From an uncultured Pelagibacteraceae bacterium (GTDB lineage: Bacteria; Pseudomonadota; Alphaproteobacteria; Pelagibacterales; Pelagibacteraceae), in contig CACFTE010000001.1 in NCBI GenBank assembly GCA_902569105.1, positions 62,001 to 126,000 on the forward strand: DNA of 64,000 bases. Direction: 5' to 3'. The notes under the pieces are model-generated. The model had not been told where the DNA came from. It saw only the letters and a program-made list of their open reading frames with translations, and ran no database searches. Numbering within the stretch: the first letter of the stretch is position 1; the number at the start of each line of letters is the position of its first letter. The translations under genes and the position numbers were made by a program. Positions 31,794 to 41,877 of the stretch are shown piece by piece.

Positions 31794-32360
31794 TTAAATT
31801 TCTTCAATATTTAAAATTTTTTCTAATTTGGATATTACCCGAGATCCTCTGGATAGAGGGTATATTTTCTTAGTTTGAATTAGATTATCAAGTGCTTTTT
31901 TATATTCTTTCATATTAATCAAAATTTGAGCTCTTCCTGATAGAGCTCCAAAATGACGAGGTTCTAAATTAAGAGTTCTTTCAATATCAATCAAAGATAA
32001 TTCATACTCTTTCATTAAAAAAAGGACCGTTGCTCTTTTATTCCATGCTTCAGACCAATTTGGATCGTCGATTATTATGTTAGAAAAAATTTTATAGGCA
32101 TACTTATGTTGACCGTTTTCCATAAGCTCTATTCCCAATTCTAGTTTATTTGTTAAAAATTGGCTATTTGGATGTAAATTCCATAAATCCCAAATATTTT
32201 TTTCGATATTAACAGCCTCATCTAAATTTTGAGAATTTTTTAATTCTGTAAAATATTTCTCCAATTTATTTTTGTGATAAATTTCAAAGGAATTTACATA
32301 ATTTACAAATGTGTAAAAAAAAAAATTTACAAACAAAACAAATTTAAAAAATTTCTTCAT
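31794..32360 (-). CDS. TPR repeat protein, exported
   Basis: A 188-residue protein with an N-terminal signal peptide (about residues 1-24, ending near VNS). The body holds at least three tetratricopeptide helical pairs, e.g. NGQHKYAYKIFSNIIIDDPN, WSEAWNKRATVLFLMKEYEL, ERTLNLEPRHFGALSGRAQI. It is probably a periplasmic scaffold for protein contacts, and the partner is unknown. It starts on the last base of the DjlA-like gene stop and ends 5 bases before the GT39 gene, so all three are co-transcribed. Annotators often call such proteins hypothetical TPR proteins. Confidence 0.82.
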   Translation of the reverse strand: MKKFFKFVLFVNFFFYTFVNYVNSFEIYHKNKLEKYFTELKNSQNLDEAVNIEKNIWDLWNLHPNSQFLTNKLELGIELMENGQHKYAYKIFSNIIIDDPNWSEAWNKRATVLFLMKEYELSLIDIERTLNLEPRHFGALSGRAQILINMKEYKKALDNLIQTKKIYPLSRGSRVISKLEKILNIEEI

Positions 32361-33088
32361 TAATTAGTTTTTTTTAACTTTTGTATTTGGCCCCAAGCAC
32401 TATTAATAGATCTCATTTTATTTTTACTTTCTTCAATAACTTCTTTTGGCACACCTTTACTCAATAGTAAATCTGGATGATGTTGTTTGCTTAAATTAAG
32501 ATACTTCTTTCTTATTGTTTGTAAATCATCTTCAGGTTTGCATTCTAAAACGACATAAGGATTTAATTTATCTGATCCTTTTCTACTTTCTTTAATACTT
32601 AAATATTGCGCGTCTGTTAAACCAAAAATTTTAGAAATATTTTCAATCATTTCAAGTTCTGATGAGCTAACCTGGCCGTCAGACTCAGCTATATAAAATA
32701 ATATATTTATTACTTCTTCTAATACATTTATGTTTCCGCTATAAAATTGAGCAATTTGTTTAGCATAAGGTTCATACCCTGCACTTTCTTCTTTTGCCTT
32801 ATTAAATATTTTTCCAACTTGATCCAATTCATTATCAGGAATTTTTAATTTATCTTTCACGGCAATCAATTCCTCTTTGCTAACCTGTCCATCAGCTTTA
32901 CTTAGTTTTGCTGATAGAACAATTAATGACAAAGCAAATATTTGTTGGTTTTGAGCTGCAGACGAAAATCTAGCACCACTTCTTGCTCGTGAGATTTTTC
33001 CACCTAAAAGCGAACCTAATAACATTCCAAAAGGACCTCCAAGCGAAAAACCGATCATTCCTCCTATTAAACTTCCCCAGATAGACAT
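32360..33088 (-). CDS. DjlA-like co-chaperone (TerB-like plus J domain)
   Basis: A 242-residue protein in three parts: a glycine-rich N-terminal membrane-interacting segment (about 1-30, GGMIGFSLGGPFGMLLGSLLGG), a TerB-like helical domain with two acidic calcium-like loops (KADGQVSKEEL and ESDGQVSSSEL, at about residues 65-75 and 134-144), and a C-terminal J domain with KQHHPDLL near residue 203. This matches DjlA, which stimulates DnaK at the inner membrane. The order is canonical. It is the first gene of a three-gene leftward operon. Together with the 25556 gene it gives two membrane-linked J-proteins in one window. Confidence 0.88.
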   Translation of the reverse strand: MSIWGSLIGGMIGFSLGGPFGMLLGSLLGGKISRARSGARFSSAAQNQQIFALSLIVLSAKLSKADGQVSKEELIAVKDKLKIPDNELDQVGKIFNKAKEESAGYEPYAKQIAQFYSGNINVLEEVINILFYIAESDGQVSSSELEMIENISKIFGLTDAQYLSIKESRKGSDKLNPYVVLECKPEDDLQTIRKKYLNLSKQHHPDLLLSKGVPKEVIEESKNKMRSINSAWGQIQKLKKTN

Positions 33089-33120
33089 AATTTAATTTTT
33101 AAATATAATTAAAATATTAA

Positions 33121-33414
33121 ATGATAACAACATTTTTAACTTTAACTTTAATATTTCTAATTTTTCTGTGGATTGTTTCTTGGATAAATTATTATAATAA
33201 ACTTGATAACAGACTAGGCAGTTCAATTTGGAGATGGAGTTATGATTACCCAGTACTTGGAAAAAGAGATATTTCAGTATTAGATGATAAAAAATTTGTA
33301 ATTTTAAGAAGAAAAAAAAACAAAATAATTACTTACATGTATTTAATTGTTTTTCTAGGATTTCTTGTTTTGATGTCTTTTGTTAGCCAAATTCTTTTAA
33401 TTATTCAAAATTAA
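33121..33414 (+). CDS. Small two-helix membrane protein, unknown
   Basis: A 97-residue protein with two predicted membrane helices (about 3-23 and 71-94) and a polar middle of about 45 residues rich in D, R and K. Motifs SIWRWSYDYPVLGKRD and KFVILRRKK are notable, but I cannot place the family. It lies 32 bases from the divergent DjlA-like gene, with a short leader, and ends tail to tail with the DCC gene, overlapping by 4 bases. Codon use is like its neighbours, so it looks like a genuine native gene. Confidence 0.55.
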   Translation: MITTFLTLTLIFLIFLWIVSWINYYNKLDNRLGSSIWRWSYDYPVLGKRDISVLDDKKFVILRRKKNKIITYMYLIVFLGFLVLMSFVSQILLIIQN

Positions 33415-33758
33415 TTTCTAAGCTGTTTTCTATTCTTGAGATATAAAAAAAAAGCAACTATTTCATATAATAATGAAAAAATATGAAAGATAATTGGTAA
33501 AGATAATATTTTACCAAGAACCTTAAATTTTGGCATTCTACTCCATAAGATAATAAATGCTTTTGCGCCAGAGTAAATTTTCCCTTCAGATTTTACATGC
33601 AATCTTCTCAGCAAATCTTTATTTGTTTTCTGGGTATCTCTTTCAGCATCTTTATTATTAGTTATATCTACCCATTCTAACTGTTTAATACCCTGTTTTT
33701 TATAGATATTGATTTCAGATCTACAAATAGAGCAAGAATTATTGAAAAATATCTTCAT
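33411..33758 (-). CDS. DCC family thiol-disulphide oxidoreductase (DUF393)
   Basis: A 115-residue protein starting with the DUF393 signature: a strand followed by the C9-S-I-C12 pair, then EINIYKKQG. The central block has D-I-x-x-N-x-D-A-E and the later GAKAFIILWSRMP, which marks the family. The C-terminal about 30 residues form a hydrophobic helix (LYEIVAFFLYLKNRK). The family is predicted to have thioredoxin-like redox activity, with unknown partners. It faces the tldD gene, and its 3' end overlaps the small membrane protein gene by 4 bases. Confidence 0.82.
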   Translation of the reverse strand: MKIFFNNSCSICRSEINIYKKQGIKQLEWVDITNNKDAERDTQKTNKDLLRRLHVKSEGKIYSGAKAFIILWSRMPKFKVLGKILSLPIIFHIFSLLYEIVAFFLYLKNRKQLRN

Positions 33759-33846
33759 ATATCAGCCATATACTCATTTTTATTAAAAATTAAAATAAGC
33801 AAAAACGCCTAATTGAAAAATTTTTACTGTCTCTTAAATTATATAT

Positions 33847-35259
33847 ATGTCAAAAATATTAAAAAATTCTGAATTAAATATTTCTACAGCAAGTAGTATT
33901 GTATCTAATACACTAAACAAGTGTGATGATGGTGAATTATATTTAGAGGATTCAAAATCAGAGTCGATAATCCTAGACGACAATAAAATCAAATCTTCTT
34001 CCTATAAATCTGATTTAGGATATGGATTAAGAGCAATTACAGGAGATGTAGTTGCCTATTCTCATTCTAGCGATTTATCAAAAAAATCTTTAAATGAATC
34101 GAGCAAGAATTTAAAGTCAACTTTATCATCTTCAAATGGAACATATAATTTTGAAATAAAAAAAACAAATAAAAAATATTATTCAGAACAAGATCCAATT
34201 GAGTCAAAAAATTTTAAGTCAAAAATCGAAATATTAAATCAGGTAAACGATTATGTAAGAAATAAAAATAACTCAGTTAGACAAGTAACAGCAACTTTGT
34301 TAGGTGAACATAGATCAATAGAAATACTTAGAGGTGACGGAGAACTTTTGTCTGATGATAGGCCTCTTGTGAGATTTAATGTTTCGGTAATGCTCGAAAA
34401 AAATGGTAGAAAAGAATCTGCGGTTTACGGCATAGGCGGTAGACAAAATTATGATGCTTATTTAGATGAAAAAAATTGGAAAAGTGTTTGCGATGAAGCA
34501 CTAAGAATTGCTAATGTAAACCTAAATAGTAAACCAGCGCCAGCTGGAGAGATGCAAGTAGTTTTAGGACCTGGTTGGCCAGCGATTTTAATTCATGAAG
34601 CAATCGGACACGGGTTAGAAGGAGATTTTAACCGAAAAAAAACTTCAGCCTTTCATGATTTAGTTGGTAGAAAAGTTGCAAGTGAAGGTGTTACAATAAT
34701 AGATGACGGTACATTAGAAAATAAAAGAGGAAGCTTAACCATTGATGATGAAGGAACTCCTACTGAAAAAACTGTTTTAATAGAAAATGGGATATTAAAA
34801 AACTTTATGCAAGACAGGTTAAATGCGCGGTTAATGAATACAAGATCAACAGGAAATGGAAGAAGAGAGAGCTACAAGCATGTTGTTATGCCAAGAATGA
34901 GAAATACAATAATGTTAAATGGAAATCACTCACAAGAAGAAATGATTAAATCGGTTAAAAAAGGAATATTTGCTGTCAGTTTTGGTGGAGGACAAGTAGA
35001 TATCACCTCTGGTAAATTCGTTTTCAACTGTACAGAAGCTTATGAAATTATAAATGGAAAAGTATGTTCACCAATTAAAGGTGCAACTTTAATTGGTGAT
35101 GGTCCATCAGCTCTCAAAGAAGTTTCAATGGTAGGAAATGATATGATGTTAGATCCAGGAATTGGAACCTGCGGAAAAGCTGGACAAGGTGTACCAGTCG
35201 GAGTTGGTCAACCATCATTATTGATTAATAAAATGACTGTTGGTGGTACTCAACTATAA
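33847..35259 (+). CDS. tldD: TldD metalloprotease subunit
   Basis: A 470-residue subunit of the TldD/TldE (PmbA) protease, which processes modified peptides such as microcin B17 precursor and degrades unfolded peptides. The zinc site is the HExxxH motif in HEAIGHGLEGDF (about residue 255), the hallmark of TldD over TldE. Conserved GFGGGQVDITSGKFVFNCTEAY and the C-terminal PVGVGQPSLLINKMTVGGT are typical. TldE follows after 1 base. No peptide-modification genes are nearby, so a housekeeping role is likely. Confidence 0.94.
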   Translation: MSKILKNSELNISTASSIVSNTLNKCDDGELYLEDSKSESIILDDNKIKSSSYKSDLGYGLRAITGDVVAYSHSSDLSKKSLNESSKNLKSTLSSSNGTYNFEIKKTNKKYYSEQDPIESKNFKSKIEILNQVNDYVRNKNNSVRQVTATLLGEHRSIEILRGDGELLSDDRPLVRFNVSVMLEKNGRKESAVYGIGGRQNYDAYLDEKNWKSVCDEALRIANVNLNSKPAPAGEMQVVLGPGWPAILIHEAIGHGLEGDFNRKKTSAFHDLVGRKVASEGVTIIDDGTLENKRGSLTIDDEGTPTEKTVLIENGILKNFMQDRLNARLMNTRSTGNGRRESYKHVVMPRMRNTIMLNGNHSQEEMIKSVKKGIFAVSFGGGQVDITSGKFVFNCTEAYEIINGKVCSPIKGATLIGDGPSALKEVSMVGNDMMLDPGIGTCGKAGQGVPVGVGQPSLLINKMTVGGTQL

Positions 35260-35260
35260 A

Positions 35261-36580
35261 ATGTTGGAATATAATAATAAATTAAGTGAAATCGTTGATC
35301 ATTGTATTTCTAATGCTAAAAAAAAAGGTGCAACCGAAGTTGAGGTTGGAATTGTAAGGAGCACTGCTGAAACAGTTAGTTATAGAAATAAAAAATTAGA
35401 TGAATCTGATAGATCTGAAAATATTGGATTATCATTAACCGCATATATTAATAAAAAAAAAAATTCAGTTTTATCATCTAATTTAAAAACTGATAATTTA
35501 GAAAAGTTAATTGAAAGATGTGTAGAAGCTGCAAAAATAACACCTGAAGATGAATTCAATTCTCTTCCTGATGAAGAATTATTTTTTAAAAATTCTGATG
35601 AATTAGATTTATTTGACGAAACCCATTTAGAAAATAATCAAAAAATCGATTATCTTAAAGAAGCAGAGGAGGTAGCTTTTAAAAATAAAGAGATTGTAAA
35701 TACTAATGGCTCATCTTTTAGCGAAAGTAAAACAGAAGTAGTCCTTGGCAACAGCAAAGGTTTTAAAAATGGATATAAAACTTCAAATTTTACTGCCTAT
35801 TGCGAGGTAGTTTCAAAAAATAATGGAAGCATGGAAAGAGATTATGAGTACACTTCAAAACGTCATTTTGAAGATTTACTAAAACCCTCAGAACTAGGAT
35901 CAAATGCAGCAAAGTTTGCAATTAGGAAGCTTAAACCTCAAAAAATTAATAGTGGAAAATTTGATATAATTTTTGATAAGAGAATTTCGAAAAGTTTCTT
36001 AAATTATTTTAGTAGCGCAATTACAGGCTCGTCAGTTTACAGAGGAACGTCTTTTCTTAAAGAAAAATTAAACAAAAAAATATTTTCAGATAATATAAAT
36101 ATAGTTGATAGAGCGGATATCAAAAGAGGAAATGGATCAAGATATTTTGACAATGAGGGAGTTAAAATACAAAATCTTTCACTAGTTAATAAAGGTGTAT
36201 TAAATGAGTATCTGATAGACACGTATTATGGGAAAAAACTTAATATACCTTCTAATGGAAGAAGTGGAGGCGCAACAAATTTATACTTTGAAAATGGAAA
36301 AAAAGATCTCAAAGACTTAATGAACTCAAGCAAAAAAATTTTTTATGTTACTGAAACAATAGGACACGGTACAAATATCGTGACTGGAGATTACTCACTT
36401 GGAGCTGGTGGCATGATGATAGAAAATGGTGAATTTGTTTATCCGATAAGTGAAGTAACAATTGCAGGTAATTTAAATGAAATGTTTATTAAAATGGTAT
36501 TAGCAAATGATTTGCAATTTAACTATTCAACAAATGCTCCTTCCGTTTTAATAGAAAATATGACCGTGGCTGGAAAATAG
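35261..36580 (+). CDS. pmbA: TldE/PmbA protease subunit
   Basis: A 439-residue partner of TldD. It lacks the HExxxH zinc motif, as expected for TldE, and shares the family blocks GSSFSESKTEVVLGNSKGF, the YTSKRHFEDL block, GRSGGATNLYFENGK and the C-terminal SEVTIAGNLNEMF. The ATG at 35261, one base after the tldD stop, is preferred to the upstream GTG/ATG in the tldD overlap at 35240. TldD and TldE form a heterodimer whose cleft digests peptides. An 11-A run lies at 35453-35463 in the coding sequence. Confidence 0.93.
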   Translation: MLEYNNKLSEIVDHCISNAKKKGATEVEVGIVRSTAETVSYRNKKLDESDRSENIGLSLTAYINKKKNSVLSSNLKTDNLEKLIERCVEAAKITPEDEFNSLPDEELFFKNSDELDLFDETHLENNQKIDYLKEAEEVAFKNKEIVNTNGSSFSESKTEVVLGNSKGFKNGYKTSNFTAYCEVVSKNNGSMERDYEYTSKRHFEDLLKPSELGSNAAKFAIRKLKPQKINSGKFDIIFDKRISKSFLNYFSSAITGSSVYRGTSFLKEKLNKKIFSDNINIVDRADIKRGNGSRYFDNEGVKIQNLSLVNKGVLNEYLIDTYYGKKLNIPSNGRSGGATNLYFENGKKDLKDLMNSSKKIFYVTETIGHGTNIVTGDYSLGAGGMMIENGEFVYPISEVTIAGNLNEMFIKMVLANDLQFNYSTNAPSVLIENMTVAGK

Positions 36581-36588
36581 TAAAGATA

Positions 36589-37284
36589 TTATTCGATTTT
36601 TTTTAATATATATTGCCATTTTCCAAGTCTCTTGTACTCAACTTTAACAATAATATTATTTTTACTGTCGTACCAAATATCAAAATCTAATCTTTTATCT
36701 ACTTCTAAATTATCATCTGTGGATTTTAATTTAAAATGGTCAACTGAAATATCTTTTCCATTCATAGTTAGGATTTCTTTTGAAATAAAATTTATCTCTT
36801 GTTTTTTAATACTTCCAGAGAGCGGGCTGATTTGACTGTTGCTAGTGAGTATTTTATGATTCCACCAATTTCCTATAATATTATTTTTATCAGCATTACC
36901 TTTATATGAAGATCCATCAATAATAAAAAATTCATTCGATTTATCATAAATCAAATTTACAAATTTCCTCTTATCATTTTGCATTGTTTCAGATTTAAAT
37001 TCTATTAATTGATCATCTTGGTACTTCTCTTTACTCATACTTTCTATTGAAAATATTTTTACTCCGGCTATTTTTACCTCAAATTTAGTTTCATTAATAA
37101 CTTCAAAAATATCTTCATAGCTTTTAAAATAATAATTACTGTATCCAATAATCTCACCGTTTCTATAAATATCCATTTCTATCAATGCCAGGTTTTTATA
37201 ATGGCCTGTGTGTGAATATAAATTTGAAAAAGTACAAATTGAAATAATTAATCCTGAAAGAATAGAGAAAAATTTAATTTTCAT
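36589..37284 (-). CDS. Exported DUF6134-like protein
   Basis: A 231-residue protein with a signal peptide of about 24 residues. The mature part is a beta-rich fold with repeated strand patterns (EMDIYRNGEIIGYSNYYF, FEVINETKFEVKIAGVKIF, WNHKILTSNSQISPLSG, DFDIWYDSKNNIIVKVEYKR), which resembles the DUF6134/DUF3108-like group of periplasmic proteins with an incomplete beta-barrel. Function unknown. It faces pmbA tail to tail with 8 bases between stops and is divergent from the YczE-like gene. Confidence 0.6.
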   Translation of the reverse strand: MKIKFFSILSGLIISICTFSNLYSHTGHYKNLALIEMDIYRNGEIIGYSNYYFKSYEDIFEVINETKFEVKIAGVKIFSIESMSKEKYQDDQLIEFKSETMQNDKRKFVNLIYDKSNEFFIIDGSSYKGNADKNNIIGNWWNHKILTSNSQISPLSGSIKKQEINFISKEILTMNGKDISVDHFKLKSTDDNLEVDKRLDFDIWYDSKNNIIVKVEYKRLGKWQYILKKIE

Positions 37285-37338
37285 TCCTAAATTTTATATT
37301 AATTATTTATTTTAAGATATATAAGAAATTATTATTTT

Positions 37339-37989
37339 ATGTTCTTATCTATAAAAAAAATTCCTAAAACCAATTGGAGTTCAAAATATCCATTTAATTT
37401 TAAGCCAAAGATTTCAACCTTTTTCTTTTTGTGCTTTGGCTTAATACTTTTTGGATTGGGCGAAGGTTTGCTAATTGTCTCCTTAAGTGGAGCTTCTCCT
37501 TGGAGTGTTCTTGCCCAAGGTATTTCTTTAAATGTAAATTATTCTATTGGAGTGATAACATTTATAATTAGTATAGTTGTTTTAATTATGTGGATACCGT
37601 TAAAACAAAAACCAGGCATAGGCACCATTTTAAATGCATTTATCATTGCCGGAATGATTGATTTATGTATCAATTTTGTACCTTCCCCTGAAAACTTTAT
37701 TTTTCAGATAAGTTTAGCAATAGTTGCTGTTCTAACAGTTGGTTTAGGTGGTGGAATATATTTAGTTGCAAATTTAGGACCAGGAGCGAGGGATGGTTTA
37801 ATGATTGGGTTACAAAAAGTAACAAATTTACCAATTGCATCTGTAAGAGCATTTATTGAAATTAGTGTTGTTTCTGTTGGATGGTATTTAGGTGGAACAG
37901 TTGGAATTGGGACATTGCTATTCGCATTTGGAATAGGACCTGCTGTAGCATTAGGTCTTTATTTAGTAGATAAAATTTTTAACAATTAA
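37339..37989 (+). CDS. YczE/YitT-family membrane protein
   Basis: A 216-residue membrane protein with about five to six helices starting near residue 27 after a polar N-terminus. The signature is the repeat of G-L-G-x-G-L-x-x-x-S-x-x-G-A-S-P-W-x-V near the first helix and a GGGIYLVANLGPGARDGLMIGL block near 136-157. YczE/YyaS proteins are uncharacterised; a role in small-molecule export or in peptide synthesis has been suggested in Bacillus only. It stands alone, followed by a strong terminator shared with groL. Confidence 0.8.
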   Translation: MFLSIKKIPKTNWSSKYPFNFKPKISTFFFLCFGLILFGLGEGLLIVSLSGASPWSVLAQGISLNVNYSIGVITFIISIVVLIMWIPLKQKPGIGTILNAFIIAGMIDLCINFVPSPENFIFQISLAIVAVLTVGLGGGIYLVANLGPGARDGLMIGLQKVTNLPIASVRAFIEISVVSVGWYLGGTVGIGTLLFAFGIGPAVALGLYLVDKIFNN

Positions 37990-38000
37990 TTTGGAGAAAA

Positions 38001-38027
38001 AAAAACCCCCAACATGTGGGGGTTTTT
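38001..38027. terminator. Bidirectional intrinsic terminator between YczE-like and groL
   Basis: AAAAACCCCCA (38001-38011) pairs with TGGGGGTTTTT (38017-38027) over a five-base loop, giving a stem of up to 11 bp with the C/G core flanked by A and T runs on both strands. It is the strongest hairpin seen in the window and ends groSL on one strand and the membrane protein gene on the other. Confidence 0.92.
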
Positions 38028-38053
38028 ATAATTTATTTCGAGTAAATTTGGGA

Positions 38054-39724
<1,671 letters not shown>

Positions 39725-39729
39725 TTAGA

Positions 39730-40023
39730 TTATTTTCCTGTTGATATACCCATAATGTCTGACTCTTTCATTATGCTGTATTCTTTTCCATCAATTTTGA
39801 TTTCAGTCCCTGACCATTTGCCAAAAAGAACCTTATCTCCAACTTTAACATCCATTGGAATGATTTTTCCATCCTCAGTTTTTGCTCCACCACCTACAGC
39901 AACAACTTTGCCTTCCTGTGGTTTTTCCTGAGCTGAGTCCGGAATGATTATGCCCCCAGAAGTTTTTTCAACATTATTTAAAACTTCTATTAAAACTCTG
40001 TCATGTAAAGGTTTAAACTTCAT
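39730..40023 (-). CDS. groS: Co-chaperonin GroES
   Basis: A 97-residue heptameric lid of GroEL. The protein begins [15 protein letters not shown] and has the mobile loop with [19 protein letters not shown], then [17 protein letters not shown]. The ATG at 40023 is chosen over the longer frame (to 40077) because an AGGAG ribosome site lies 8 bases before it and the upstream residues do not match the family and cover the promoter. It is the first gene of the groSL operon. Confidence 0.97.
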   Translation of the reverse strand: MKFKPLHDRVLIEVLNNVEKTSGGIIIPDSAQEKPQEGKVVAVGGGAKTEDGKIIPMDVKVGDKVLFGKWSGTEIKIDGKEYSIMKESDIMGISTGK

Positions 40024-40048
40024 AAATTCTCCTATAAATATGTGAGGA

Positions 40049-40078
40049 CATATAGATATACTCCGGAGTATTTTCAAG
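40049..40078 (-). promoter_or_regulatory. Sigma-32 (RpoH)-type promoter of groSL
   Basis: Minus strand: CTTGAAA at 40078-40072 (-35) and CTATATG at 40055-40049 (-10) with a 16-base gap between these blocks. It shares CTTGAAAAT and CTATAT with the hsp20 promoter in this window. Predicted transcription start is near 40043, about 20 bases before the groS ATG. Confidence 0.72.
40058..40071. promoter_or_regulatory. Perfect 14-bp palindrome in the groSL promoter spacer
   Basis: ATACTCCGGAGTAT is its own reverse complement and fills the spacer between the -35 and -10 elements of groSL. It differs from the CIRCE operator, which has a 9-base gap between its arms. A repressor bound here would block polymerase. 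The hsp20 promoter has no such palindrome. Seen in sequence; operator function is inference. Confidence 0.4.
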
Positions 40079-40136
40079 AAGGTTATTGCTTTAAAAAATC
40101 AAAGAATATATAGCTTTTTTTAAGTAGCTTATTAAT

Positions 40137-40949
40137 ATGACTGTAAATTTAAGCAATAAAGGCCTTAGGGAAATAGCAAATAGCTTTGATCTATTTTATA
40201 TTGATATTTGGGGGGTTCTCCATAATGGAATTAAATTAAACTATGAAGCTGTGAATGTGCTTTCTGAATTAGATAAATTAGGCAAAGAATACGTATTACT
40301 CACTAATGCTCCAAGACCAAATTCTGATGTTATAAAATTTTTAGAAAAACTTGGGCTAGATAATGAAAAAAGCTCTAAAGTTTATACTTCTGGCCAAGGA
40401 TCATTAAATTATTTGAGTAACGAAAAAAAAAATCAAAAATTTTTTCATTTAGGCCCAGAAAGAGACTTCAACTTATTTGAAAATTTTAAATCATTAAAAC
40501 AAAATAAACCTGAAGAAGCTGAATATTTGATTTGTACAGGTTTATTTGATTCTCATAGAAACCTTGAGTTTTATAAAAAATTTTTGTCAAAATTTTTAAA
40601 TAAAGATATGATTTGCACAAACCCAGATTTAATTGTCGATAGAGGTGATGTCACAGAATATTGCGCAGGTTCAGTTGCAAAAGTTTTTGAGGAAATAGGT
40701 GGAATTGTTAAATACTTTGGTAAACCATATTCTTTGGTATATGAAAAGTCTATTAATAATAAAAATAAGTCAGTTTTATGTATCGGAGACAATTTAAATA
40801 CTGATATTAGAGGAGCCAATCTTCAAAATTTTAGTTCTTTGTTTATTCTTAATGGTATTCACAAAAAAGAAAATCAAAATGAACTAAATAAACTTTTTGA
40901 AAAATATCAAGTTAATGTAAATTATGTTCAAGAAATATTAAAATGGTAA
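40137..40949 (+). CDS. HAD-superfamily class IIA hydrolase
   Basis: A 270-residue phosphatase-like protein of the NagD type. The nucleophile motif is FYIDIWGVLHNG at about 20-31 with D23. In this TIGR01459-type subfamily the second Asp of D-x-D is replaced by W, as here. Motif II is VLLTNAPRP near 54-62; motif III/IV includes KYFGKPYSLVY and CIGDNLNTDIRGA near 213-225. The large IIA cap lies between motifs II and III. Substrate unknown. It starts a six-gene rightward operon leading to ribF and overlaps that gene by 7 bases. Confidence 0.85.
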   Translation: MTVNLSNKGLREIANSFDLFYIDIWGVLHNGIKLNYEAVNVLSELDKLGKEYVLLTNAPRPNSDVIKFLEKLGLDNEKSSKVYTSGQGSLNYLSNEKKNQKFFHLGPERDFNLFENFKSLKQNKPEEAEYLICTGLFDSHRNLEFYKKFLSKFLNKDMICTNPDLIVDRGDVTEYCAGSVAKVFEEIGGIVKYFGKPYSLVYEKSINNKNKSVLCIGDNLNTDIRGANLQNFSSLFILNGIHKKENQNELNKLFEKYQVNVNYVQEILKW

Positions 40950-41875
40950 AGATGAAAATATTCAATGGATTTAATATTCCCAAAAACTATTTTAATTCCA
41001 TTATACTAATTGGAAATTTTGATGGTGTACACTTGGGTCATCAAAAATTATTTAAAAGAGCAAGAGAATTTCAAAAAATATATAAGTGCAAAATTGGTGT
41101 AATATCTTTTAATCCTATGCCTAAAATGTTTTTTAATAAAAAACTAAAACATTTTACACTAATGAACTTATCTCAAAAGATAAATCAATTTGAAAAGCAA
41201 AAAGTTGATTTTCTAATAAATCAAAAATTTACAAAAAGTTTCTCAAAAATAAAAGCTGAACTATTTATTACAAGATATTTAAATAAAAAAATTAAAACTA
41301 AAGTTTTATTTGTGAGTAATAATTTTAGATTTGGAAATAAAAGAGAGGGAGATATAAATTTACTTAAATTTTTTGAAAAGAAATGTAATTATAAATTGAT
41401 TATACCTTCGCCACTAAAAAAAAATAATAAAATTATATCTTCAACCGAAATAAGAAAACTTTTATCAAATGGAAATTTATCAAAAGCCAATAAATATTTA
41501 TCTAGAAAATGGGAAATTGAAGGTAGAGTGCAAAAAGGAAGAAGAGTCGGTGGGAAAATAGGATTTGCTACATGTAATATTGATATTGGAAATTATATTA
41601 TTGCAAAACCAGGAGTTTATTCAGTTAAAGTGAAAGTTGATAATAAAAAAAAAAAAATAAATGGAATAGCGAATTTAGGTTTTAGGCCTACCTTTAATCA
41701 AAATAAAATATTATTAGAAGTAAATTTGTTTAATTTTAATAGAAATATATATAATAAAAAATTAGTAGTTTCATTTATTAAGTTTATTAGAAGAGAAAAA
41801 AAGTTTAAAAGTATTAAACAGCTGACAAATCAAATTAAAAAAGATATCAGGGTTGCAAAAAATAGTTTAAAATAG
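40943..41875 (+). CDS. ribF: Bifunctional riboflavin kinase/FAD synthetase
   Basis: A 310-residue enzyme making FMN from riboflavin and FAD from FMN. The N-terminal adenylyltransferase domain has ILIGNFDGVHLGHQKLF with the HxGH nucleotidyl motif near residues 32-35 and a second conserved ISSTEIRKLLSNGN near residue 170. The C-terminal kinase domain starts near residue 185 and has GRRVGGKIGFATCNI, the GIANLGFRPTF block and the final strand. The start could also be ATG 40952, which would remove three residues and the overlap. The coding sequence contains a run of 13 A at 41645-41657. Confidence 0.93.
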   Translation: MVKMKIFNGFNIPKNYFNSIILIGNFDGVHLGHQKLFKRAREFQKIYKCKIGVISFNPMPKMFFNKKLKHFTLMNLSQKINQFEKQKVDFLINQKFTKSFSKIKAELFITRYLNKKIKTKVLFVSNNFRFGNKREGDINLLKFFEKKCNYKLIIPSPLKKNNKIISSTEIRKLLSNGNLSKANKYLSRKWEIEGRVQKGRRVGGKIGFATCNIDIGNYIIAKPGVYSVKVKVDNKKKKINGIANLGFRPTFNQNKILLEVNLFNFNRNIYNKKLVVSFIKFIRREKKFKSIKQLTNQIKKDIRVAKNSLK

Positions 41876-41877
41876 TC

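Noticed and set aside
40027-40048. RNA thermometer over the groS ribosome site (UCCU against AGGA)
   Set aside because: The UCCU bases lie at or before the predicted transcription start and only four pairs form.
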